The notes beneath the pieces were generated by a model that saw only the letters and a list, made by a program, of their open reading frames with translations, did no database searches and had not been told where the DNA came from. Source: Novosphingobium sp. 28-62-57 (GTDB lineage Bacteria; Pseudomonadota; Alphaproteobacteria; Sphingomonadales; Sphingomonadaceae). From it: 64,000 bases of DNA. Location of the stretch: contig NCGO01000006.1 in NCBI GenBank assembly GCA_002256985.1, positions 62,001-126,000 on the forward strand, read 5' to 3'. The position numbers and the translations under genes are program-made. Positions 26,633 to 35,728 of the stretch are shown piece by piece (the stretch's first letter is position 1; the number at the start of each line of letters is the position of its first letter).

Positions 26633-29608
26633 TCACCCCAACCGCGCCAGCGCTGCGGCCAGCCGTTCAGCCTCTGCCGCGTGCATGGCGTGATCGGCGC
26701 GGGCCTTTTCGACGGCTTCGGGTTTGGCTTTCTCGACGAATGAAGGATTGCCCAAGCGCCCTTCGAGCGACTTGGCTTCCTTCTGCGAAAGGCTGAGCGC
26801 CTTTTCCAGACGGGCCTTTTCGGCAGCGATGTCGATCACGCCATCCAGCGGCACCACGATGTTGGCATCGCCTGCACCGACTTGCATCGCTGCGCTTGCG
26901 GGCGCTGGTGCAAAGCGGATGCCGTTGAGGCGGGCGAGGCGTTCGATCACGGCCGGGTTGGCTTCGATGATGGCGCGTGTCTGCGCCGAAGGATCGGGCA
27001 GGTAGGCGTCCAGCTTTGCGCCGGGTGCGATGCCGAGTTCGTTCTTGGCGGTGCGCAAGTTTGAGACCAGCGCGATCAGCCATTCGACTTCGCGCTTGGC
27101 TGCGGGATCGACTGCGGCCTGCGGATCGGGCCATGCGGCTACGATCAGTTCGGCGTCACGCTTCCCAAGGGCGTGCCACAGTTCCTCGGTCACGAACGGC
27201 ATGAACGGGTGCAGCATCACCAGAATCTGGTCGAGCACCCAGCCTGCCACGGCGCGGGTTTCGGTGTCGAAATTGCCCTTGATCAGTTCGATGTACCAAT
27301 CGCAGAACTGGTCCCACACGAAGTGGTAGACGGTGTTGGCCGCTGCATCGAAGCGCAAGTCGGCCATCGCCTGATCCAGCGCGGCGACGGTTTCCACCAC
27401 TTCGCCGATGATCCACTTGTTGACTGCCGTTGTTGCAGGGGGAGCTGCTACCGACGTGCTGCCGGTGATCCCATTGCTCTGGCAGAAGCGCGCGGCGTTC
27501 CACAGCTTCGTGGCGAAGTTGCGATAGCCTTCGACGCGGCGCTCATCCATCTTCACATCGCGGCCCTGGCTTTCCATCGCGCACATGAAGAAGCGCAGCG
27601 CATCGGCGCCGTACTTGTCGATCAGCAGCAGCGGATCGACCACGTTGCCCTTGGACTTGCTCATCTTCGCGCCATCCGCCGCGCGGACGAGGCCGTGGAG
27701 GTAGAGCTTCTTCCACGGCACTTCCTTCATGAAGTGCAGGCCCTGCATCGCCATGCGGGCGTCCCAGAAGAACAGGATGTCGAAGCCGGAAATCAGCAGG
27801 TCATTGGGGTAGTGTTTGGCGAGGAGGGATTTATCGCCCCTCCCCTTCAGGGGAGGGGTTGGGGTGGGGGATTGCAGCCCGGCACCGTCGCTGATTGGGA
27901 TAGCCCCCACCCCCGGCCCCTCCCCTGAAGGGGAGGGGGGAGCGGTTTCGTCTTCCGGCCAGCCGAGCGTGGCGAATGGCCACAGCGCGGAGGAGAACCA
28001 TGTGTCGAGGACGTCGGGGTCTTGCCAGAGCGAAACTTGCGCGTTCTGACCGTCTAATGTCTCGGAGTGAAAGCTAATATCTCCCGCAGTCGGAATTGCG
28101 AGAAACTCGGACTGTTCACTGAGGTAAATGCTGAAGCCTTCGCCATAGTATTCCTCGGCCTGATCGATTGCTGCATCTTCGGATTCAGCGACGAAGATTT
28201 TCATTCCGTCTTGCCGATTAGGGTATTCACTTGTTTCGCGGTCACCTACCTTAAGTGGCCCAAACCAAGCCGGAATCCGGTGACCCCACCAAAGCTGGCG
28301 GGAAACGCACCAAGGCTGGATGTTCTCCATCCAGTTGAAGAACGTCTTTTCCCACGTCTTGGGTACAATCTCGATCGCGCCCGAGCGCACCGCTTCCATG
28401 GGTGCTTTCGCCAGTTCGGCCGCATCGACATACCACTGGTCGGTCAGCCACGGTTCGATCACCACGCCGCCACGATCACCAAACGGCGTCTGTATCGTGC
28501 GCGGTTCGAAGTCGGCGGCAACCTCGTTACCTTCCTTGTCCTTTGTCACGTGCGGGATCAGGAAGGCTGCTTCCTTCATCCGCTCGACCACCAGCTTGCG
28601 CGCGTCGAAGCGGTCCAGCCCGATGAACTCGGCGGGCACCAGACCGTCCGCCGTCTGCACGACCTTTGCCTCCGCATCGAACATGTTGAGCATGTCCGCC
28701 GCCTTGATCCCGGCGCGCTTGCCCACTTCGAAGTCGTTGAAATCGTGGCCCGGCGTGATCTTCACCGCGCCGCTGCCCAGTTCAGGGTCGGCGTGTTCAT
28801 CGGCCACGATCTTGAACCGGCGGCCGGTCAGCGGCTGCAGAATGTCCTTGCCGATTACGCTCGAATAGCGCGAATCTTCAGGATGCACCGCCACGCACAT
28901 ATCGGCCAGCATCGTTTCGGGGCGCGTGGTGGCGACTTCGATGTAGTCCAGCCCGTCATCGCGCGTCACGCCATCGGCCAGCGGATACTTGAAGTGCCAG
29001 AACCCGCCCTGAACCTCGCGCGTTTCCACTTCGAGGTCGGAAATTGCGGTTTTCAGCTTGGGGTCCCAGTTCACCAGCCGCTTGTCGCGGTAGATCAGGC
29101 CCTGATTATAGAGGTCCACGAAGACCTTCACGACCGCCTTGGTGAAGTGCGGGTCCATCGTGAACTGCTCTCTGGACCAGTCCATCGAACAGCCTAGGCG
29201 GCGCAACTGGCCGGTGATGGTGCCGCCGCTTTCGTGTTTCCACTCCCACACTTTGCCGATGAATTCATCGCGCGTGTAGTTGGAGCGCTTGTCGCCCTTG
29301 GCCTCCATCTGCCGTTCGACCACCATCTGCGTGGCGATGCCGGCATGGTCTGTGCCCACCACCCACAGCGCATCCTTGCCGCGCAGGCGTTCATAGCGGA
29401 TCATCACGTCCTGCAGCGTATTGTCGAGCGCGTGGCCGATGTGGAGGCTGCCGGTGACGTTCGGCGGCGGGTTGACGATGGTATAGGGCGCGGCATCGGG
29501 CCGTTCGGGGCGGAACAGGCCGTTCTGCTCCCAATGGGCATACCATTTGGCTTCGATCCCGGCAGGTTCGAAAGTCTTGGCCAGTTCTGCAGAAGTTGTG
29601 TCGTTCAT
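26633..29608 (-). CDS. valS: Valyl-tRNA synthetase
   Basis: This 991-residue class I synthetase has HIGH in GSLHIGHA (56-59) and KMSKS (648-652). The editing domain lies between, and a C-terminal coiled-coil arm ([20 protein letters not shown]) is present. It charges tRNA-Val. A palindromic repeat at 27836-27943 lies inside the gene in frame and adds about 38 Pro/Gly-rich residues after WPEDE, ahead of [12 protein letters not shown] lower-GC stretch precedes it (28050-28260). The ATG at 29608 gives the usual N-terminus. Confidence 0.95.
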   Translation of the reverse strand: MNDTTSAELAKTFEPAGIEAKWYAHWEQNGLFRPERPDAAPYTIVNPPPNVTGSLHIGHALDNTLQDVMIRYERLRGKDALWVVGTDHAGIATQMVVERQMEAKGDKRSNYTRDEFIGKVWEWKHESGGTITGQLRRLGCSMDWSREQFTMDPHFTKAVVKVFVDLYNQGLIYRDKRLVNWDPKLKTAISDLEVETREVQGGFWHFKYPLADGVTRDDGLDYIEVATTRPETMLADMCVAVHPEDSRYSSVIGKDILQPLTGRRFKIVADEHADPELGSGAVKITPGHDFNDFEVGKRAGIKAADMLNMFDAEAKVVQTADGLVPAEFIGLDRFDARKLVVERMKEAAFLIPHVTKDKEGNEVAADFEPRTIQTPFGDRGGVVIEPWLTDQWYVDAAELAKAPMEAVRSGAIEIVPKTWEKTFFNWMENIQPWCVSRQLWWGHRIPAWFGPLKVGDRETSEYPNRQDGMKIFVAESEDAAIDQAEEYYGEGFSIYLSEQSEFLAIPTAGDISFHSETLDGQNAQVSLWQDPDVLDTWFSSALWPFATLGWPEDETAPPSPSGEGPGVGAIPISDGAGLQSPTPTPPLKGRGDKSLLAKHYPNDLLISGFDILFFWDARMAMQGLHFMKEVPWKKLYLHGLVRAADGAKMSKSKGNVVDPLLLIDKYGADALRFFMCAMESQGRDVKMDERRVEGYRNFATKLWNAARFCQSNGITGSTSVAAPPATTAVNKWIIGEVVETVAALDQAMADLRFDAAANTVYHFVWDQFCDWYIELIKGNFDTETRAVAGWVLDQILVMLHPFMPFVTEELWHALGKRDAELIVAAWPDPQAAVDPAAKREVEWLIALVSNLRTAKNELGIAPGAKLDAYLPDPSAQTRAIIEANPAVIERLARLNGIRFAPAPASAAMQVGAGDANIVVPLDGVIDIAAEKARLEKALSLSQKEAKSLEGRLGNPSFVEKAKPEAVEKARADHAMHAAEAERLAAALARLG
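27836..27943. repeat. In-frame palindromic REP-like element inside valS
   Basis: CCCCTCCCCTTCAGGGGAGG at the left and CCCCTCCCCTGAAGGGGAGG at the right mark a full copy of the element also seen between ligM and metF. Read on the minus strand in the valS frame it has no stop and encodes a linker rich in Pro, Ser and Gly. Confidence 0.9.
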
Positions 29609-29750
29609 GGGGCAGCGCCTTGCCATCCCCAACGCCCGCCTGCAAGCGCCCGCCTGCTTGCATTTCGGGGAACCGCAAGACCGGTTCCTTCGTTATGGCT
29701 TACGTGTTGCACTTGTCGCCTTGGCCCAAATACCCCATGAAGCGGGCAAG

Positions 29751-30869
29751 ATGCGGGAATTGACCGATTTCAAGCTTGTGCCCGCCGATGAGGAGGGTGC
29801 CGCCACGCTCGCTTTCAGCGGGCCGATGACGGTTGCCTCGCTTGGCGCGGCTGACACGCGGCTGCGCGCCTTGGGCGAATCTTTTGCCACCATCGACATT
29901 TCTGCCGTCACCCGGATCGACACGGTCGGCGCGTGGACCGTCTGGCGGCTTTCGCGCGATCACGACGCGAAAATCACCGGTTGCAGCGATGAGGCGCAAA
30001 AGCTGGTCGATGCGATCAGCAAGGCCGATTCAAACGCTGAAAACGTGCGCGCACACCGCCTGCCGCTGTTCACGCGCGTTCCTGCCCATGTTGGCGAAGT
30101 GATGATCGGGCTGGGGCAGGGCATGCTGCAGGTCACCGGCTTCCTCGGCCAGATCATGCTGAGCGCGGGCACGCTGATCCGCCATCCGGGCCGCTTCCGC
30201 ATGAAGGCGCTGGTGCACCAGATGGAACTGGTCGGCGTCAATTCGCTGGCCATCATTGGCTTGATGAGCTTCCTCGTCGGCATCGTGATCGCGCAGCAAG
30301 GTGCGGTGCAGCTGCGGCAATTCGGGGCGGAGATCTATACCGTCAACCTTGTGGGCCGCCTGACCTTGCGTGAGCTGGGTGTGCTGATGACCGCGATCAT
30401 GGTGGCGGGCCGGTCTGGCTCGGCCTTTGCCGCGCAGATCGGCACGATGAAGCTGACCGAAGAGGTCGATGCGATGCGCACAATTGGCGTCTCGCCAATG
30501 GAATCGCTGGTCATGCCGCGCATTCTGGCCACGATGATCATGATGCCGCTGCTGGGTTTCTATTCGGCCATCGTGGGCATTATCGGCGGCGCGTTCCTTT
30601 CAAGCCTGACGCTGGGCATTCCGTTCTTCACGTTTCTGGCGCGCATTCAGGAAGTGGTGCCGCTGCACGATGTGTGGGTGGGCATTACCAAAGCGCCGGT
30701 GTTCGGCCTGATCGTGGCGCTCGCGGGCTGCTATCAGGGCATGCAGGTGAAGAACAACGCCGAAGAAGTGGGCGCGCGGACGACGGCGGCGGTGGTCATG
30801 GCGATCTTTACCGTCATCGTGCTCGATGCGTTCTTTGCCGTGTTCTTCACCAATATCGGGTGGGGCTGA
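29751..30869 (+). CDS. mlaE: STAS-MlaE fused ABC transporter permease
   Basis: This 372-residue protein has an N-terminal STAS-like domain (about 1-110, FATIDISAVTRIDTVGAWTVW) fused to an MlaE permease domain. The permease has the family pattern LRELGVLMTAIMVAGRSGSAFAAQIGTMKLTEEVDAMRTIG. It forms the membrane channel of a phospholipid transport system between outer and inner membranes. In E. coli the STAS partner MlaB is separate. The start is chosen at ATG 29751; the upstream extension has no conserved sequence. It overlaps mlaF by one base (TGATG). Confidence 0.88.
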   Translation: MRELTDFKLVPADEEGAATLAFSGPMTVASLGAADTRLRALGESFATIDISAVTRIDTVGAWTVWRLSRDHDAKITGCSDEAQKLVDAISKADSNAENVRAHRLPLFTRVPAHVGEVMIGLGQGMLQVTGFLGQIMLSAGTLIRHPGRFRMKALVHQMELVGVNSLAIIGLMSFLVGIVIAQQGAVQLRQFGAEIYTVNLVGRLTLRELGVLMTAIMVAGRSGSAFAAQIGTMKLTEEVDAMRTIGVSPMESLVMPRILATMIMMPLLGFYSAIVGIIGGAFLSSLTLGIPFFTFLARIQEVVPLHDVWVGITKAPVFGLIVALAGCYQGMQVKNNAEEVGARTTAAVVMAIFTVIVLDAFFAVFFTNIGWG

Positions 30870-31711
30870 TGGAACAGGCGCAATTCCCCATCCGTGTTCG
30901 CGGTGTGCGCAATGTGTTCGGCGAACATGTGATCCACGATGGCCTCGATCTTGACGTGAAGCAGGGCGAGATTCTGGGCGTGGTCGGCGGATCGGGCACC
31001 GGAAAATCGGTGCTGATGCGCACGATCATTGGCCTGCAAATCCCCGATGCGGGCGAAGTGGAAGTGCTGGGCGATACGATCACCGATGCGCGCGACGATG
31101 CCGATATCGATATCCGCAGCCGCTGGGGTGTGCTGTTTCAGGGCGGTGCGCTGTTTTCCACGCTGACCGTGGCGGAAAACGTCGAAGTCCCCTTGCGCGA
31201 ATTCTACCCGGAAATCACTGATGAGCTGCGCCACGAAATCGCGCGCTACAAAGTGCTGCTTTCAGGCCTGCCCGCTGATGCGACTGGGAAGTATCCGTCA
31301 GAACTGTCTGGCGGCATGCGCAAGCGCGCTGGCCTCGCCCGTGCGCTGGCGCTTGATCCCGAACTGCTGTTTCTGGATGAACCGACTGCCGGGCTTGATC
31401 CCATCGGTGCCGCTGCGTTCGATCAGTTGATCCTGAAACTGCAGCAGACGCTGGGCCTGACCGTGTTCCTGATTACCCACGATCTCGATACCTTGTACGA
31501 GATTTGTGATCGGGTAGCGGTGATTGCGGACCGGAAAGTGATTGCCGTGGGCACCATCCCTGAACTGCTGGCGCTCGATCATCCGTGGATTCAGGAATAT
31601 TTCAACGGCCCGCGCGGTCGTGCAGCGCAAGATGCGCAAGTGCGACACGATGCGAAACAGGCACAGATTTCCCACGATGCGCCTTCGCGCGCTGAACAGG
31701 GTGAGGCATAA
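30869..31711 (+). CDS. mlaF: MlaF-type ABC transporter ATP-binding protein
   Basis: This 280-residue ATPase has Walker A GGSGTGKS, the ABC signature LSGGMRKRAGLARAL, Walker B ELLFLDEP, and an H-loop in LITHDLDTL. The C-terminal tail after about residue 250 is charged and poorly conserved. It powers the Mla lipid transporter. It is coupled to the permease gene and followed 9 bases later by the MCE gene. Confidence 0.92.
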   Translation: MEQAQFPIRVRGVRNVFGEHVIHDGLDLDVKQGEILGVVGGSGTGKSVLMRTIIGLQIPDAGEVEVLGDTITDARDDADIDIRSRWGVLFQGGALFSTLTVAENVEVPLREFYPEITDELRHEIARYKVLLSGLPADATGKYPSELSGGMRKRAGLARALALDPELLFLDEPTAGLDPIGAAAFDQLILKLQQTLGLTVFLITHDLDTLYEICDRVAVIADRKVIAVGTIPELLALDHPWIQEYFNGPRGRAAQDAQVRHDAKQAQISHDAPSRAEQGEA

Positions 31712-31720
31712 GGACAAGGC

Positions 31721-32680
31721 ATGGAAACGCGCGCAAACCATATCTGGGTCGGCCTTGTCACGCTGCTGCTGCTGCTGGGCGCGGCCCTGCTCACCATGTG
31801 GATCGCCGGATTGAGCCGCAACGAATCCGCGCAATACGATATCTTCTTCAAGCAATCGGTCGATGGTCTGGCCAAGGGGTCCGAAGTCTCGTTCTCGGGC
31901 GTGCCATCGGGGCAGGTGAAGGATATCGAACTGTGGGAGCGCGATCCCGAATTCGTGCGCGTGCGCATCACGGTCGACAAGAAAGTGCCGATCCTTGAAG
32001 GCACCACGGCCAGCGTGCAGGGCAGCTTTACCGGCGTGTCCACGATCCAGTTGACCGGCGCGCACAAGGGCGCGCCGCCGATTGTGTGTCCGAAGGAAAA
32101 CAAGCGCGCCACGTGTCCCGAAGGTGTGCCGGTGATCCCGACGCGGCGTTCAGGCCTTGGTGAAATCCTGTCGAACGCGCCGCTTCTGCTCGAACGGCTG
32201 GCCACGCTGACCGAGCGGTTGACGATGGTGCTTTCGGACAAGAACCAGAAGTCGTTTGAAAACATTCTGGCCAATACCGATAGGCTGAGCGGCAGCCTTG
32301 CCGATGCCGGGCCGGATGTGAAACGCACGATGGCCGAATTGCAGGCCACGCTGCGGCAGGCCAATTACACACTGGCTAGCTTTGAAAAGCTGACCAATTC
32401 GGCCGACACCATGCTGAATGACGAAGGCAACGGCCTTGCCCGCCAGTTGCGCCAGACGCTGAAATCGGCGCAGGGCGCGGCGGATGAACTGCAGGGCACA
32501 CTTGCCGATGCGCGCCCGGCGGCCAAGCAACTGAACGAGCGGACTCTGCCCGCTGCCGAGGCTGCCATCCGCGATCTGCAAGCCACGACGCGGAGCTTGC
32601 GCGAAGTGACCGACAAGCTGAATGACAAGGGCATTGGCGGTTTCGTTGGTGGTCCCAAGCTGCCCGATTACGAGGATTGA
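31721..32680 (+). CDS. mlaD: MCE domain substrate-binding protein MlaD
   Basis: This 319-residue protein has one N-terminal transmembrane anchor (WVGLVTLLLLLGAALLTMWI) and an MCE domain (about 38-115, with VDGLAKGSEVSFSGVPSGQV). A long helical periplasmic region follows that could form the hydrophobic tunnel. It binds lipid in the periplasm for the MlaEF complex. Confidence 0.9.
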   Translation: METRANHIWVGLVTLLLLLGAALLTMWIAGLSRNESAQYDIFFKQSVDGLAKGSEVSFSGVPSGQVKDIELWERDPEFVRVRITVDKKVPILEGTTASVQGSFTGVSTIQLTGAHKGAPPIVCPKENKRATCPEGVPVIPTRRSGLGEILSNAPLLLERLATLTERLTMVLSDKNQKSFENILANTDRLSGSLADAGPDVKRTMAELQATLRQANYTLASFEKLTNSADTMLNDEGNGLARQLRQTLKSAQGAADELQGTLADARPAAKQLNERTLPAAEAAIRDLQATTRSLREVTDKLNDKGIGGFVGGPKLPDYED

Positions 32681-32687
32681 GAAGGCG

Positions 32688-33266
32688 ATGACGATGATCC
32701 GCAACACTCTGCTCGCCGCCGTGTTCGTCGCCAGCCTGTCGGGCTGCGTCAGCCTTGGCCCCAAGGCGCCCGATACTTTGCTGGCGTTGACACCCGTCGC
32801 TGCAGCGGCCGTCGGTAGCGGCACCAGCGGTACGATCGGCACCGCGCTGGTGGTGATCGAACCCGAAGCTGATGCCCGCGTTGCCGTCACACGGGTGCCG
32901 GTGCAAATCGATGATGCCAATGTCGCCTATCTGAAAAAAGCGCTGTGGGTTGAGCGTCCTTCACGCCTGTTCCAGCACCTGCTCGCCGAAACGATCCGCG
33001 CGCGCGGCACGCGGCTCGTGATCGAGGGGGAGCCAGGTGCCACCAACCAGCACCTTTCGGGCCGCCTGATCGACATGGGCTACGATGCGCGCAGCCGCAT
33101 GGCCGTGGTGCGATTCGATGCGGTGAAGGAAGCGGGCGGGAAGTTTGAAACGAAACGCTTTGAAAGCACCGTGCCGGTGGCCGATGCAGAAGCGCAGTAT
33201 GTCGGCCCGGCGCTGAATGAAGCGGCCAATGCGGTGGCCAAGCAGGTTGCGGACTGGGTGGGGTGA
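32688..33266 (+). CDS. ABC-type transport auxiliary lipoprotein
   Basis: This 192-residue lipoprotein (signal ending LSGC near residue 19) is of the PqiC/LbcC-like auxiliary component family. YLKKALWVERPSRLFQHLLAE is the conserved core. It is probably at the outer membrane or its inner leaflet, linking the MCE protein. The fourth gene of the mla operon; RBS GAGAAGG. A second Met is 2 codons in. Confidence 0.82.
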   Translation: MTMIRNTLLAAVFVASLSGCVSLGPKAPDTLLALTPVAAAAVGSGTSGTIGTALVVIEPEADARVAVTRVPVQIDDANVAYLKKALWVERPSRLFQHLLAETIRARGTRLVIEGEPGATNQHLSGRLIDMGYDARSRMAVVRFDAVKEAGGKFETKRFESTVPVADAEAQYVGPALNEAANAVAKQVADWVG

Positions 33267-33291
33267 AGCTCTCGCCTGCAATCAAAACTTA

Positions 33292-33379
33292 GCGCGCCCC
33301 CGCGTAGGCGGGGGCCTCAGGCGGATTACGCTGGTGTTCCGTAGCAACACCGAGGTCCCCGCCTTCGCGGGGACGCGCA
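33292..33379. repeat. Palindromic repeat, GCGCCCCCGCG(T/A)AGGCGGGGGC family, copy 1 of a tandem pair
   Basis: The interior reads GCGGATTACGCTGGTGTTCC then GTAGCAACACCGAGG. The second copy, 33456-33540, repeats this almost base for base. Confidence 0.9.
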
Positions 33380-33455
33380 GCATTTGGGCGGTTCAGTCGC
33401 GCGCCAGCCCGGAAAGACGCACCGCCGCGTGGAACTATACACCTCCACGCATAAC

Positions 33456-33540
33456 CGCGCCCCCGCGTAGGCGGGGGCCTCAGGCGGATTACGCTGGTGT
33501 TCCGTAGCAACACCGAGGTCCCCGCCTTCGCGGGGACGCC
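33456..33540. repeat. Palindromic repeat, copy 2 of a tandem pair
   Basis: Nearly identical to 33292-33379 with 76 bases between. The pair separates the mla operon from the convergent ATP12 gene. No gene is visible in 33267-33545. Confidence 0.9.
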
Positions 33541-33545
33541 GCGGG

Positions 33546-34241
33546 TTACGCTTTTGCCAGCCCCGCAAACCGGGCTGCCGCTGCAAACGCCGCCGCGCGC
33601 CGTTCGCGCCGTTCCAGCGCTTCTTCGTCCTTGCCCCACAGTTCAGCCTGCCAGTCTTCTTCCAGATTGGCGGCATCCCACAGGGCGTCGAGGTCTGCCT
33701 CTGGCATCAACGCTGCAAGGCCGATCACCAGCGAGGCGGCGAGGCTGGCGGTGTTGCGCAGGGCGGCCAGTTCGAAGGGGTTCAGCCGGTCCAGTTCAAC
33801 CTGCAACCGCGCCAAAGTCTCGGGCGGTTGTGGCTTGTGGATGATGCCCGAAACCCGCACGAACTTCACGCCCAGCCGGGTTTCCGCATTTGCCAGCAGC
33901 GGCTCCCACATCAGCCGCTGTCGCACGGCGAAGGCCTCGTCCGGTTCGGCGCGATAGCACAACGTGTCGGTTTCGGCATAAGGCAGGATTTCGGCGGCAA
34001 CGCTGGCCGGATTGCCGGTGACCACATCGAGCGCATAATCGGTCATATCGCGATAGACGAAGTGGGCGGGATTGATCGCCTCGCCTTGCCCGGCCCATTC
34101 TGCTGCCAGTGCCTCGGCCAGCGCGCGGGTTGGCACCACTTGCGGCCTGCCACCCACGGTCTTGATCGCCCGCCCATCGAGCCGCACCCCGAAGCCGCCG
34201 TCAGCCGCTTCGACCGTAACTTCCTTGTAAAATCGCTTCAT
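33546..34241 (-). CDS. ATP12 family F1-ATPase assembly chaperone
   Basis: This 231-residue protein has the ATP12 pattern. FYKEVTVEAADGGFGVRLDGRAIKTV is at the start and ALAAEWAGQGEAINPAHFVYRDMTDYALDVV near residue 50. YAETDTLCYRAEPDEAFAVRQ is followed by a helical C-terminus. It helps assemble F1 alpha subunits. Its start overlaps the small membrane protein gene by ATGA, so an ORF extension to 34496 is not real. Confidence 0.9.
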   Translation of the reverse strand: MKRFYKEVTVEAADGGFGVRLDGRAIKTVGGRPQVVPTRALAEALAAEWAGQGEAINPAHFVYRDMTDYALDVVTGNPASVAAEILPYAETDTLCYRAEPDEAFAVRQRLMWEPLLANAETRLGVKFVRVSGIIHKPQPPETLARLQVELDRLNPFELAALRNTASLAASLVIGLAALMPEADLDALWDAANLEEDWQAELWGKDEEALERRERRAAAFAAAARFAGLAKA

Positions 34242-34462
34242 TGTCTGTCCGGTGTCTTCCACTTGCGGGCGAGCAGGCGCGGGACGAAGAAGAATTCGAC
34301 CATGCCCACGGCCGCCAGCGCATAGCCTGCTTCCAGCGGCAGGCCAGCCAGAAACGATGGCGCGCGCCCGGTGCCGATCATCAGGCCCAACAGCAGCATC
34401 ACAGCGCCCGAAAGCCGCACCGCCTGCAGCGCAAAGAATTTGCCCATGGCCGGATCGCTCAT
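34238..34462 (-). CDS. Small two-segment membrane protein
   Basis: This 74-residue protein has two hydrophobic segments (AVRLSGAVMLLLGLMIG and LEAGYALAAVGMVEFFFV) and a basic C-terminus. It overlaps gph upstream and the ATP12 gene downstream by four bases each, so it is part of the operon. No function is recognised. Confidence 0.7.
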   Translation of the reverse strand: MSDPAMGKFFALQAVRLSGAVMLLLGLMIGTGRAPSFLAGLPLEAGYALAAVGMVEFFFVPRLLARKWKTPDRQ

Positions 34463-35115
34463 GCCATGGCGTCCAGCAGGGCCCGCAGTTCGGCAATGCT
34501 GGTAGCCACCGCTTCGGCCCCGGCTTCGATCAGCTCATCCGTTTCGTGGTAGCCCCAGTCCACGCCGAAGGCCTTGACGCCCGCATTCACGGCCATGTGG
34601 ATATCGTAAACGGTATCGCCGATCATCGCGGTGCGCAGCCGGTCGGCCCCGGCATCGGCGATGCATTGCTCGATCATCGAAGGATCGGGTTTCGAAGGGT
34701 GCCGGTCAGCGGTTTGCAAGGACACGAAGTGCCCGGTCAGGCCATGAGCGGCAAGGCAATGGGCAAGGCCCTTGTCCGATTTGCCGGTGGCAACGGCCAA
34801 TTGCCAACCTTCGCCCGCCAGCTCAGCGATCAGGGCGGCAATGCCATCATAGAGCGGTTCAGCCACCGCCCCGGCTGCGCGGCGGGCGCGGAAAGCGTCC
34901 TTGTAGAGTTCGGTCAGGCTGGCGTGATCCTGATGCGCGCCGTTGGGGTGCAGTTGCCGCATTGCTTCGTGCAACGAAAGGCCCACCACGCGGCGCGTGG
35001 CATGGCGCTCAGGCGGGATTAACCCGGCGGCTGTGAAGGCTGCGTCCATGGCCGCGCAGATATCGGCTTGGCTGTCCACTAGCGTGCCGTCGCAATCGAA
35101 TATGGCCAGTTTCAT
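34459..35115 (-). CDS. HAD-family phosphatase (phosphoglycolate phosphatase type)
   Basis: This 218-residue HAD hydrolase has motif I IFDCDGTLVDS (Asp8, Asp10), motif II in VATGKSDK, motif III Lys near HPSKPDP, and MIGDTVYDIHMAVNAG as motif IV. The cap domain sits after motif I. It fits the Gph group or a related sugar/nucleotide phosphatase; the exact substrate is uncertain. Confidence 0.85.
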   Translation of the reverse strand: MKLAIFDCDGTLVDSQADICAAMDAAFTAAGLIPPERHATRRVVGLSLHEAMRQLHPNGAHQDHASLTELYKDAFRARRAAGAVAEPLYDGIAALIAELAGEGWQLAVATGKSDKGLAHCLAAHGLTGHFVSLQTADRHPSKPDPSMIEQCIADAGADRLRTAMIGDTVYDIHMAVNAGVKAFGVDWGYHETDELIEAGAEAVATSIAELRALLDAMA

Positions 35116-35125
35116 GATCTTGGCT

Positions 35126-35728
35126 TCACGGCACCAGCCTCCGCATCAGTTCGGCCATGGCCAAAGAGCCTTGCGCCTCCAGCCCTGCCGCCACGCGCGC
35201 CCGTTCATCGGCGCTCTTATTCTGCGATAGCTTGAACGTGGGCCGCCACGCCAGCACTTCCATCTCGAACCCGACGATTGCGCCCATCATCGCGCGCAGC
35301 TTATCTTCGGGCATCTTGTCCATCGTCCAGGGCATGCCTTCGGAGACGCGGGCTTCGTGGGCATCTGACACGGTCTCTAGCAGACCATGCAGCCCATCCT
35401 GATCCATCCGGCGCACCCGGCCTTCCAGCTCAAGCGCCACGTAGTTCCACGTCGGCACTTGCGCTGGATCGGCATACCAGCGGGGCGAGACATAGCCGTC
35501 CGGCCCATTGACCACGGCCAGCGCGGTCATTCCGTGCAGATGCCTGGTCAGCGCATTGCCGCGCGCTAGGTGGAACTGCACCGCCCCATCGCCGGTGGAA
35601 TGGAGCGGCACATGCGCCACGCGCGGGCCATCGGGCACGGTCGCAAAAATCATTCCGAACCCGATCTCGGCAATCAGCGCCTCAAACAGGTCGCGGTCGT
35701 CAAGACGGAAGGCGGAATTGGGATGCAT
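35126..35728 (-). CDS. FMN-binding PaiB family protein
   Basis: This 200-residue protein matches the PaiB/negative transcriptional regulator family with a split-barrel flavin-binding fold. VAHVPLHS, YVSPRWYADPAQVPTWNYVA and LSQNKSADER are the hallmark motifs. It is usually called a protease synthase/sporulation regulator from Bacillus PaiB, but in this group it is more probably a flavin or heme-related enzyme. The start overlaps the rluC-type gene stop by one base. Confidence 0.82.
   Translation of the reverse strand: MHPNSAFRLDDRDLFEALIAEIGFGMIFATVPDGPRVAHVPLHSTGDGAVQFHLARGNALTRHLHGMTALAVVNGPDGYVSPRWYADPAQVPTWNYVALELEGRVRRMDQDGLHGLLETVSDAHEARVSEGMPWTMDKMPEDKLRAMMGAIVGFEMEVLAWRPTFKLSQNKSADERARVAAGLEAQGSLAMAELMRRLVP

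Noticed and set aside
28067-29197. A 376-codon open frame on the plus strand opposite valS
   Set aside because: It is the antisense shadow of a GC-rich conserved synthetase gene, with no ribosome site and no recognisable domain.
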